From Paraphaeosphaeria minitans (Eukaryota > Ascomycota > Dothideomycetes > Pleosporales > Didymosphaeriaceae), in assembly GCA_015832175.1 (NCBI GenBank), contig WJXW01000017.1:1256979-1320978 (forward strand): 64,000 nt of DNA. The letters are read 5' to 3'. Position numbers and translations under genes: made by a program. The notes beneath the pieces were generated by a model. The model was not told the DNA's origin, did not search any database, and saw nothing but the letters and a program-made list of their open reading frames with translations. This document shows positions 48,261-57,886 of this stretch, one piece after another. How positions within the stretch are numbered: the first letter of the stretch is position 1; the number at the start of each line of letters is the position of its first letter.

Positions 48261-48691
48261 TATTAGGATCTAAAATCTATATAATAGCAAGAAGCTAGTT
48301 TTATACTTAGTAGGCGCGTGGCAAAAATTAAGTAGGGATTTAATACTAGCTACGCCTTAAATAAAGAAGTTATATAACTACTCTCTATAAAGCGCTTAAT
48401 TGCTCTGTACTAGAGTATAATATACATAACTACTCTCTATAGAGCGCTCACTACAGAGCGCTCCCCACAGAGTAGACTTTACTTAGTATATAGAAACGTG
48501 AGGATAGACTCTCTATACTTATATTTAATCTGTTTATTAATCTATTGTTTAGATTCTAGTAGACTAAATTATTAACTTATTACACTTTATAAGATACTAC
48601 TATATTAATAAGACCTTTCACCTTCTATAAGTACTCCTGCCTAAGAACTAACCTTAATCCTTTAGGACTAGCTACCCTCTTAGATTTAACA
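48261..48691 (+). repeat. 3' LTR of element B, second U3 type
   Basis: 431 bp, preceded by the polypurine tract GAGAGGGGATAA. The U3 starts TATTAGGATCT and contains short repeats of ACTACTCTCTAT and GAGCGCT (48376-48475). From about 48478 to the end it matches the A-type LTR. Confidence 0.85.
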
Positions 48692-49582
48692 CCTTACTAC
48701 TTATATATAGCTAGATCCTAATATTATCCTCCCCCTTTAAGCTTAATATCCTTATAAGTTAACTACTTATAAAGTTTCTATCTCGCTCTATTTAATATTG
48801 CCACAGTTAAGCTAATTATTTTAAAAAAGACTACATTTTTATAATAGTTACCTATTTATACTGCGCTAAGAAGAAATATACTTATTATTTTTTTTTTTAT
48901 ATTTTTAGTGTACTAACTACGTTAGATAGGGAAACTAGAAGTGTAGGCCTAAAGAGATCCCTTCACTAGATTATTTAAGAATAGATACTAAAATAGAGAG
49001 GTTAAAAAAGTTAGAGACTAAAGAGGAGGTAAAGCTCTATATTAAAAAAGAGCTAGCTAAGGCAGCTCTCCTTTATACTTATTAGGTGTAAGAGAAGATA
49101 GCGCGCTTATATAATTAGTAAAAGGAATTATATTAGAAAGAATAAGAATTATTTAATTATAGTATAAGTACTATATATAAGTTAGAAGCGCTTAAGGCGT
49201 AGGAGGAGTTAGTATAGGCTATTGTGTTAATAAATTCTAACGCGCTATTAGGCGCTAAGGTAATTAACTAGTCTATTTTATAGGCTAGCCCTCGTGCTAG
49301 TAGTAATTTCTAGATGTGTTATAGTTATCTTCTTATAATTTCTATTATTTAATTATAGAAGTTGCTTATCTATTATTAATAGTTAAATAGGTTTTCTTTA
49401 GGTTCCTATGTATTCTTACTAGATAAATATTCTTTCTACTTAATAAAGTATTCTTTAGTGTCTATATACGCGTTATATACTTATAGGATTTATTTTACTT
49501 TAAATTTAGTTTCTTTGTAAGCTTAGTGATAGAAGGTGGTTTTAATTGGCATTTCTAGGTCTACTAGTTCTAATAAGGATAC
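48692..49582 (-). mobile_element. 3' end fragment of another gypsy element (minus orientation)
   Basis: At 48711-48735 the minus strand reads a polypurine tract GGGGGAGGATAA followed by TATTAGGATCTA, the start of a U3 like that of B's 3' LTR; only about 30 bp of LTR remain before B. To the right lies this element's 3' interior, reaching back to the chromodomain side at about 49500-49578. It is cut at 49583 by N copy 3. Its tail sequence differs from both A/D and B. Confidence 0.7.
48990..49320 (+). pseudogene. Antisense coiled-coil ORF remnant in gypsy fragment
   Basis: The plus strand (antisense to the fragment) reads a Lys/Glu/Leu-rich helical frame, including LETKEEVKLYIKKELAKAAL and LYNQQKELYQKEQELFNYS (stops taken as Gln). 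It has the same position and style as the antisense ORFs in the other gypsy copies; the Cys cluster is not evident here. Confidence 0.45.
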
Positions 49583-49752
49583 TATTGGTTTGGCTTAATC
49601 TGTAATTAAGTATTTAAGGGTTAATAGTATACTATTATGCAAAGGGTAAAAAGTAGGTTTAATTAATTACGTTTTATCTATTATATAAAGGGGCACTAAG
49701 GGCTTTATAAAGTCTCTACCTCTTAGTGCTAACCTAAGCAGTAGATCCTTAT
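49583..49752 (-). mobile_element. Gag-only LTR element N, copy 3, left LTR piece
   Basis: The end of an N LTR in minus orientation, starting TATTGGTTTGG. It is interrupted at 49752 by element D and continues at 56342. Confidence 0.85.
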
Positions 49753-50163
49753 TGTTAAATCCAAGAGGGTAGCTAGTCCTAAAGGGTTAAGGTTGGTTCT
49801 TAGGCAGGAGTACTTATAGAAGGTGAAAGGTCTTGTTAATACAATAGTATCTTACAAAGTGTAACAAGTTAACAATTTGGTCTACTAGAATCCAAACAAT
49901 AGATTAATAAATAGATTAAACACAAGTATAGAGAGCCCATCCTCGCGTTCCTATATACTAAGGCTGCTCTGCTGCTTAGTACTACTAAGTAACTAAGCAC
50001 TTCACGTAACCTGCTCTACTACTTAGTGCCGCTAAGTAACTAAGCACATTACGTAACCTAATCTAAATTACTTAGCGTCTCTTTGTTACATTTGTAACCC
50101 TGTTATTGCCTCATTACACCTTTATAAGCGCCTAAGTCCTATATTGTTATCTAGTACGTAATA
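49753..50163 (-). repeat. 3' LTR of gypsy element D
   Basis: Minus-oriented 411-bp LTR of the A type; ends match TGTTACGTAC...TTTAACA after RIP-type changes. Confidence 0.92.
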
Positions 50164-50199
50164 TTATCCCCTCCCTTCCTATTCTTCGTCCTAAAGAAT

Positions 50200-50700
50200 T
50201 ATACCTACTAACTATAATTCTACAAAGCGTTGTCACAGCCTTATCTCTACTATTAAAAACTACAGAGTAGTTATAGTGTTAAAGTGCTCTTTTTATAAGT
50301 TGTATTCCTACGTTTACAAAGTCTATGTTAGCTTAAAGAAGTGTAGTAAGTGTTAGAAATAAGGTTTAAAGTATAATATAGCTGTTACTAGGAATAAGTT
50401 CTCGCGGTTAATTACTAAGAAGAAGAAATTAGAGGCGCAAATGTTAGAGGCGTGAAAAGAATAGAACGTAGTGTTTAAAGCCTTACGCGTAGCGCGCGCA
50501 AAAGAAGATTAGTTATTAAAATAATTAGCGCAGAATAAAAAGCGTGCTAGTGAGATTATTGCAGTAGAAAGTGCCGCGCTAATAGAGTTAGAGTTAGAGG
50601 AGAACCTAGCCTATCTCACTTAGCCTGCTAGTCTAGCTAAACTTAGCACGTCTATATAGTCTATAATAGACGACCTGCCTCTAGAGTTCTAAGACAATTC
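50200..50700 (+). pseudogene. Antisense Cys-rich / coiled-coil ORF remnant in element D (best preserved)
   Basis: On the plus strand, opposite to the element, a nearly continuous frame starts close to the 3' LTR. It reads KCSFYKLYSYVYK, KKCSKC, then NIAVTRNKFSRLITKKKKLE and a long Ala/Lys/Glu/Leu-rich coiled-coil stretch (LRVARAKEDQLLKQLAQNKK), ending in acidic LELEENLAYL and a short tail. Only a handful of stops interrupt it, all TAA/TAG/TGA explainable by C to T or G to A. Several Tyr may be mutated Cys, which would give a paired CxxC...CxxC pattern. Function unknown. Confidence 0.65.
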
Positions 50701-53700
50701 CTTAGCGTTACCGTCTTAGGTAAGTCTGTTAATAGAATTCTTTAATCTTTTATTAATAGTTTCCTAGGTAGTTTTTTAGTTCCTAAGTGTTTTTGCTGTG
50801 TAGGTAACTTTTCCACTTAATAAGGTACGCGTTATTATGCTAATTATATTCCAGAATTCTTTCAACCTTAAATTCGTTTTCTTCCTTAGTCTAGTAGTAG
50901 AAGGTAGTTTCAACTAGTGTATTAGGGTCTACTAGTTCCAGTAGTAATACGTGGAATACTAGGTATATCTTTACATCTGGCAGTAGTTCCAACTTGTAGT
51001 TCACTAGTGATATTTGCTTAGAAATGTAAAATAGTCTAACCTTAATATAATCTAGTTTCTTATGTTTCTTCTTTTAAGTTTAAAGGTTCTTTGTAAGCAG
51101 ATATACTTTATCCCCCTTCTTTAGCTAAGGTGCTATTTTTTGTTTTTAGTTTTAGTATAAAATTAATTGCTACTAAGCTTTCTTAAGATTCTCTTAGAGT
51201 TGTTAGTGTATTTTCTTTATATTTTCTGCTATATCTATAGCTTCTTTTGCTTTAATTGTCGTAGGAAATTGTTAGTTAAAGAGATATAGGTGTCTTCTGT
51301 AGTTTACATAGAATAGTGTATATCCTAATGCTGCTAATACTTTGTTATTATAGGCTAACTGTGCTATAGGTAGTAATAAAACCTAGTTATTCTTCTAACT
51401 ATTATAGTAGATGCGTAGGTACGTTTCTATAGTTTAGTTCGTACGTTCTATCTATCCGTCCGTTTGTAGATAGTAAGCTGTTAATAGTTTTTGTTTTATT
51501 CTAAGTAGTGCCATAAGCGTTATCTAATAATTTAACGTAAAGAGCTTGTCTCTATTGCTAATAATTATTTTTGGGATTCTGTGGTGTCTAACTAGTTAGT
51601 CTAGAATAAGAAAAGCGAGTTCCTTTGCTATTATTCTTTTAAGACATAGAATAAGCTTAACATACTTAGTTAGTTAGCAGACTATTACTAGTATACTATT
51701 GTATTTAATTCCTATTATTAGATCCTTAGAGTTTAGAATTCCTATAACAAAATCTATAGTAATATCTTCTTATAGTGCTGTTAGTATTCTAATTGCTTGC
51801 ATCTCTTTATATTTAAGATATATACTGTGTTTGTTTCTTTAGTATTCTGCATATTTATAGATGTAAGTTATTACAGCTTCTTTAATTCCTTTAAAGGTGT
51901 AATTCCTTTAGATAAGTTCTATTGTCTTTGTGATACCTAGGTGTCCGTACATAGAGTTATCGTGGTATTATTGGATAATCTTAGTCTGTAAATACTCTAG
52001 AACTTCTTAGTTAATTACTAAAAGTTAATTTAGTTCCACTGTTAGCTCTAGAGATCTATCTTTAGCTTTGCAAAGGATTGCGGAGAAAGTTTTTACTTTT
52101 TCTCCTACTAGATTACTTTGTTAGCTAAGAGCGTCTGCTCTACTATTTTCTTTCCTAGCTATATAGATAATTCTAAACTTATACTACCCTATAGTTTGCG
52201 ACTATCTTTGTTATTGTGGCGTAAGTTCTTTTGTTGTTGTGAACCTTAGAAGGTTCTTATAATCTGTGTAGATTTCTAGCGTTAAGCAACTAAGCGCGTA
52301 GATCCTCTAGTGCTTTAAGGCTTTAATAATAGCGTAGAGTTCTTTATTATGTACGTTATATTATGTTTTAGCGTTATTAAATTTGTATAAGTAATAGGCA
52401 ATTAGGTGCTATTTACTATTACGTTCTTATTTAGCGTAGGCGCCTAGCGCAAGATCGCTAGCGTCTATTTTAAAGCGTAGTAGTTTCTCGCTTCTAAAAT
52501 AAATAAAGATAGGTTCTATAATACATACTATCTTAAGAAGTTAGAATAACATTCTGCACTTATCTGTCTATTTAAAGGGTATGTCCTTCTTTATAAGATT
52601 TATTAAAGGTATTATAACCTTTACGTAATCTTGGATAAATTATTAGTTGAATCTATAGAATCCTAAGAATTCTTAGATATTCTTGGCTGTCTTTAGTATT
52701 AGCTAGTTCTTAATACATTTAACTTTACTTAGTACTATCTTAATTCTTTCTGTAGTAATAATGTGTCCTAGGAATTTAAGTTATTTAATGTTAAACTTAT
52801 ATTTCTTAAGTTTAATGCGAAGGCATGCTTTGTTTAGTGCTTCTAGCACTGTTTATACATGCTTAGTGTGGTCTAATTCGTTTTCAGAAAAGACGAGGAT
52901 ATTGTCTATATACACAATAACAAATATGTCTAGATGTTCACAGAGTACGTTATTAACAAGTGCTATAAAAGCTGCTAGTGCATTTATAAGTCTAAATAGC
53001 ATAACTTTATACTTAAATAGTCTGTAGCGTGATTAAAACGCTGTTTTCTATTCTTCACCTTTCTTAATTTGTATAAGGTGGTAACTGTCTCTTAGATCTA
53101 TTATTATAAATATCTTAGCTTAAGATAGTTAATCTTATAGCTCTATAATGTTTAGTAGTAGATATTAGTTCTTTATTGTTATATTGTTAAGTTATTAGTA
53201 GTTAACGTATAGTCTGTCTAATCTATCCTTTTTCTTAATAAACATAAAAGGGCTTACTGCTAGTAACTTTAATAGTTATATATATCCTTTCTTAAGGTTT
53301 GTCTTAATAAAATTACGTTCTTTAAGGAGTTCTTTTCCTATCTTACTATATAGTGGACTAAAGGGTAGCGTCTTCCTTTCTTCCAGGTCTATCGTAAGAT
53401 CCTAGGGTTAATGTTTAGGTAGGTTTGCTTTTCCTTCCTTTTCTATAAACATATATGTCTATTTCCTATACTCTCTTAGTAAGGTAAGGGGTGTGCTGTC
53501 GTCCTTCTTCTCGCGCTTCTTAACCTGGTGGTTCCTACTAGCGTCTACTAAGGTGTATTTCTATTTTTTAACTATCTATCGCGGTATTATATTATTAATA
53601 ACTCCCTTATCTACTATTATTTTTAGTTAATGCGTAGGCTTTACTTATAATACATAATTGCAGCGTTTAAACAATATTTTCTTTATACCCTAGTTAATTT

Positions 53701-55925
53701 ATAGGTTATGTATTATTAACTAAGGTAATCCTAAGACTAACTTATGCTTAGATCCTAGTAAGATATCTAAGGTAAGTTCCTCTCTATATCCTTAGACTAT
53801 TATCGTGGTAGTAACCTCTTAGTATATTTAAGGTGTTTTAGGCATTAGGGATCTATTCGCGATATAGACAATATAGGGTACTTCTTTCTCTAATATTATA
53901 AGTCCTGCTCGTCTTACTATCTAATAAGATATAAAGTTCTTTCCTACTCCTAAGTCTATAAGAGCTTAAGCCTATATTCCTTTAAGCTGTACTAGTAGCT
54001 TAACTAATGCTATGCTTACTATAGCATTTAATTTAATAAAGGCGTTTTCTTATCTAAGTTTAGGCCTAAAAAAAACATCTGTTTGTATAGGTCGTAGTTA
54101 AGTTCTAGTGCCTAGTATGTGTTGCTAAGTATCTACTTCTATTATTATTCTTAAGTACGTGGCTTATGTAGATTGTCTTCTTCTTCTTCCTGTAAGGATG
54201 TTTTTCTATTTTTCCTCTTATAGTCTTTACCGTTCCTGTGTACTAGTTAAATTAGTAGTTCTATTATTACTTCTTACGTAGGGTAGTTTACAAAGCCGTC
54301 CAAATGTTTAGCTATATAGTAGTATTCGTAGTTTTAGTTTAGACACGTGTACTAGTACAGTTATATATAGTTTCTATTAATAAGCATATTGCAGTATTTG
54401 TTACCCTTTAGCGTAAGGTAAGGAAAGTATTTTACTTATTATTTATCCTAGAGGTGTTCGTCGCAAGCTGCGATAGGGTAGTCTGTCTATATCTATCTAT
54501 AGCGCAGTTTCCTTTTAGGTTGTTTCTTATTCTCTTCTTTCTCTGTCTTGTATTATGCGCATATTAGTTCTTCGTAATATGTCTATATATAGAATTAGTG
54601 TGTAGGATTTTAGTAGTCTAGGTAGTACTTTAGTACGTAGTCTAACTTCTTATTTTTGTAGGGTTGCATTCCTTTTAGTGCCTAGTAGGGTTCTATATAG
54701 TCCTAAACATTTAGTTTATACTTAGGTAACATGGGGTTGTCTTCTTCCCGCCTACTTTATGGGTAAGGAGTAGGAGATCTTAGTATCTCTTCTACGTTTT
54801 CTGTGTTGTAGTATATGTTAGAGTTGTCTTCTAGATCTTTATATAGTTGTAAGTTAGGTAAATCTAATTACTTACTTTACTCTAGTGTAATGCGTTAGTA
54901 ACTAAATAGCGTTGTAATAACTTCCTATTCCTTATTAGGTTCTTAGTCCTTAATAGTTAGTATATTTAACTTAGTTTAATAGACTTTGTTCTTTAATCTA
55001 CAGTTTCTGGCTATGTGGCCTAGTTTGCTATATATAAAGTATTTATAGGTCTTAGTTATTAATTATTAACTTCTATTAGAGACGCGTTTATTAGGCTGCT
55101 TAGGGCCTATCCTTCCTCCTTTTCTTTTGCCTAAGTAGTTAAACTAGACATCTTCTATTAGTTCGTATCTCTAGTAGTTCCTTAGCTATTGCTTTTGGAC
55201 GGTTCTAATAGGGTTCTTATAAACTACTTTTACTAGTTGTCTAAAGCTTATTGCCCTAGGGTTTTAGTAGAGTTCCTATTATAATAAAAACCACTCTCTG
55301 TTAATCCTAATAGTTTCTTTATATAGTTCTTTAAAGTTAGTGATTAGCGCACTACTACGCAGAAGTTTCTTACGTAGTTTCTATTTAAGTCCTTATTTAT
55401 ATATATCCTAAAGAGATTTATTGTCCCAGTTAAGTTGCACAGCGTATCTGCGAAACTCAGCTATATACTTAGCTGCTAATTGTTTCTAAGTTATAGTCTA
55501 AATCTTTGCTTTTATAATAGAGTCCTTGTTAGCGATCCTAAAGAGTTATTTAAGGCATTTCTTAAAGTTATTATAATTCTTAATAATGTTAACTACATCA
55601 GCGTGCTCGTTTACGTAATTATTGTTATTATTGTTGTAGTCTATTCCTAGGTACTTTTTAAAGTAGGGATGGATCTATAATCCTGCATCTCCTCGTATAT
55701 ATATTGCTGCGAAGATAACCTTCTTTTTGTCTTTAAGGGGTTTGTCTAAGTTAAAGAAGTAGAGGTCTAACTAGAGAATCTAGACATTAGTTTAAGATTG
55801 TTTGCTAAAGTAGAGATTAGGTTTATGCGCCTTACTACTATCCTTTATAGGAGTAATCTTAGCGGCACCTAAAGCTGTAGAAGAGGTAGGAGTTTATAAA
55901 GTACTTATGTTAAAGGTGTTTAAGA

Positions 55926-56336
55926 TGTTAAATCTAAGAGGGTAGCTAGTCCTAAAGGGTTAAGATTAGTTCTTGGGCAGGAGTACTTACAGAAGGTGGA
56001 AGGTCTTATTAATACAATAGTATCTTACAAAGTATAACAAGTTAACAATTTAGTCTACTAGAATCTAAACAATAGATTAATAAACAGATTAAACACAAGT
56101 ATAGAGAGCCTATTCTTACGTTCCTATATACTAAGGCTGCTCTGCTGCTTAGTGCCACTAAGTAACTAAGCACTTTACGTGACCTGCTCTACTACTTAGT
56201 GCCACTAAGCAACTAAGCACATTACGTGACCTAATCTAAGTTACTTGGCGTCTCTTTATTACGTTTGTAACCCTGTCGTCGCCTCATTACACCTTTATAA
56301 GCGCCTAAGTCCCACGTTGTTATCTGGTACGTAACA
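55926..56336 (-). repeat. 5' LTR of gypsy element D
   Basis: 411 bp; read on the minus strand it starts TGTTACGTACCAG and ends TTTAACA, and retains the 47-bp U3 repeats. Confidence 0.92.
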
Positions 56337-56341
56337 CTTGT

Positions 56342-57091
56342 GTAGGTCCCTATAGGTAAGTAGGGCCTTATAAAGTCTCTACCTCTTAGCGCTAATCTAA
56401 GTAGTGGGTCCTTATGCGGGTCCCTATAGGTAGGTAGGTCCCTATTTTACTTAGTGCTATTTATACAATAAACTATATAGACACTAGCAATTTTTCTTTT
56501 ATATAATAGCTTATATTTATTATACGCTTTCTTTTCCTATCCTTCTCTATCTATATAGTTGGCCTTCCCCTATTAGAGTAGGTTGTGAGGTAGGTGTAGT
56601 GTTACTATATAGTAAAGGTCCTATTTACACCTACTCTTATATAAATAGGTAGTAATAGCTAACCTACTTAGCTCTTACCCTACCTCTTTATATAGTAGTA
56701 GAGTTGTATTACGCGATAAGGCTCTTTCTAGGTATATATCTTATACGTAGACAGAAGGTAGGGTGTTAAGTAATATAATACTTAGCGCTAGGTCTTAGTA
56801 AACAGGTATAGAAGGATATCTCCTAGTTATATAATAAAGGTATGTAGTAGAAGTAAGGTATAAGGTAGCCTTCTATGCTTTTTCTTTATTACTCTATTAG
56901 TCTTATTTATCTTCCTTCTCTTTTGTGTAATAGTCTTTATCCTCTAGCTCTTCTTTAAAGTTAAGGATATATATTTATATATCTATAGTAGTAGGGTCCT
57001 AGTTATAGAAGTTGGTGTACAATAACGTGTATTGCCTTCTGGCTCGCTAGGTATCCCTTAGTGGATGGTTAGTAGACTAGTATCCTTCTAA
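56342..57091 (-). mobile_element. Gag-only LTR element N, copy 3, remainder
   Basis: Continues the LTR broken by D, then goes into the gag interior in minus orientation. The LTR part contains an internal duplication of roughly 80 bp around TCTACCTCTTAGCGCTAATC that the other N LTRs lack. Similarity to N2 (about 36205-36798 reversed) stops abruptly at about 57091, near the zinc-knuckle region, so the copy is 5'-truncated. Confidence 0.85.
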
Positions 57092-57886
57092 TATTATTAG
57101 AACTAAGAATTCGGATCTAGTATTGTCCGTGCGCTAGTATGTGCACACTAGCGCTAGTTTATAAACAGCTAGCCTACTAACGCGCTATTTTACGCATTAA
57201 CATACTATTTTAATGCACAATCCTACGCACTAACGCACTATTTTAATACACTATTCTACGCACTAACGCATTATTTTAACGCACTATTCTACGCACTAAC
57301 GCACTATTTTAACGCACTATTATATATATTAATTTACTATTTTAACCTTACACCCCTATTTATCTAGTAAGTGTAATTTCTAGCTAACTATCCTAACTAT
57401 AACTTTTAACTGCACGACTTTACCTATAAACTATAACCCTACCCTTTTACCTATATAGGGGACCTTTACGTATATAGGCTGTGAGGACTCCTTATAGTAC
57501 TACTAGGGGGTAGTTATAAAAGTTTATAGCACTATTATTATTAGGGCGAAAACTTTATTAAGAAGCCCTAAAGAATTATACTATCTATAGGTTATGCTAA
57601 GCTACTAAACGATTTTAACCCTATCCAAGAGGAAGAGGCGTTAGTGGTCACAGACGCGCTAAGATTGGCTTAGCGTTAGGGTTAGAGTTAACAAATTAGG
57701 TAGGATTTGATACCAGAAACGCGTTAGACTAGGGGTAGAAACAATCCTATTCCCTAGCTATTTCTATTTCTTTCTTATTCTAATTTATCTTAATATAACC
57801 TCTTATACTAATCTACCATCTCTTATTCACAAAATAGGATGGTGGTGGCGCAGGGTTTAGCCATTACTTTTTACTACTAATTCGCG
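57092..57886. other. Subtelomeric region upstream of the helicase gene
   Basis: Not matched to the retroelements. It contains an imperfect palindrome with perfect 8-bp arms GCGCTAGT/ACTAGCGC at 57131-57154, the 33-bp tandem array, and a short interstitial TTAGGGTTAG at 57676-57685. It presumably includes the promoter and 5' leader of the helicase gene; no TATA or initiator can be assigned with confidence. Confidence 0.55.
57191..57347. repeat. 33-bp subtelomeric tandem repeat, about 4.7 copies
   Basis: Units begin TACGCACTAACGCACTATTT at 57191, 57224, 57257 and 57290, with a fifth degraded unit from 57323. Copies differ mostly by C/T or G/A. Each unit itself has an internal ACGCACTA echo. 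A partial degraded unit may precede 57191. Confidence 0.88.

Larger units (their letters stand above)
42044..48691 (+). mobile_element. Ty3/gypsy chromovirus element B, chimeric, RIP-inactivated
   Basis: The 5' LTR (42044-42453, 410 bp) is of the same type as in A and D. Gag to chromodomain is colinear and very similar to A (RT at about 45080-45850, including YIDDILIFS). After the chromodomain (about 47655) the sequence departs completely from A, and the 3' LTR (48261-48691, 431 bp) has a different U3 starting TATTAGGATCT but the same R-U5 half. The flanks do not match: TGTCT before 42044, CCTTA after 48691. An ordinary insertion has identical U3s at both ends, so this copy is a recombinant or joined from two elements. 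Confidence 0.85.
49753..56336 (-). mobile_element. Ty3/gypsy chromovirus element D, full length (6584 bp), RIP-inactivated
   Basis: LTRs of 411 bp at 49753-50163 (3' LTR) and 55926-56336 (5' LTR). The target duplication is CTTAT (49748-49752) and CTTGT (56337-56341), one G to A apart, and the site lies in the LTR of N copy 3. Read on the minus strand: gag zinc knuckle near 55005-55055, protease about 53950-53700, RT about 53300-52500, RNase H about 52480-52130, integrase about 52050-51000, chromodomain about 50895-50790 (FKVERILEYN, AYLIKWKSYLH). Polypurine tract AAGGGAGGGGATAA before the 3' LTR. It looks slightly less mutated than A and B. Confidence 0.93.

Noticed and set aside
52761..53027. 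Plus-strand 88-codon open frame in element D
   Set aside because: Antisense shadow of the RT (opposite to the FRLxNAPAAF/YIDD region); no start context, homology only to the same shadow in A.
31304..56336. Gypsy elements as functional retroelements
   Set aside because: Every gag and pol frame is broken by many TAA/TAG codons and C to T changes; all are inactive remnants of genomic retrotransposons.
57191..57347. Possible CRISPR-like array
   Set aside because: Direct tandem units without unique spacers in a eukaryotic subtelomere; it is a minisatellite.
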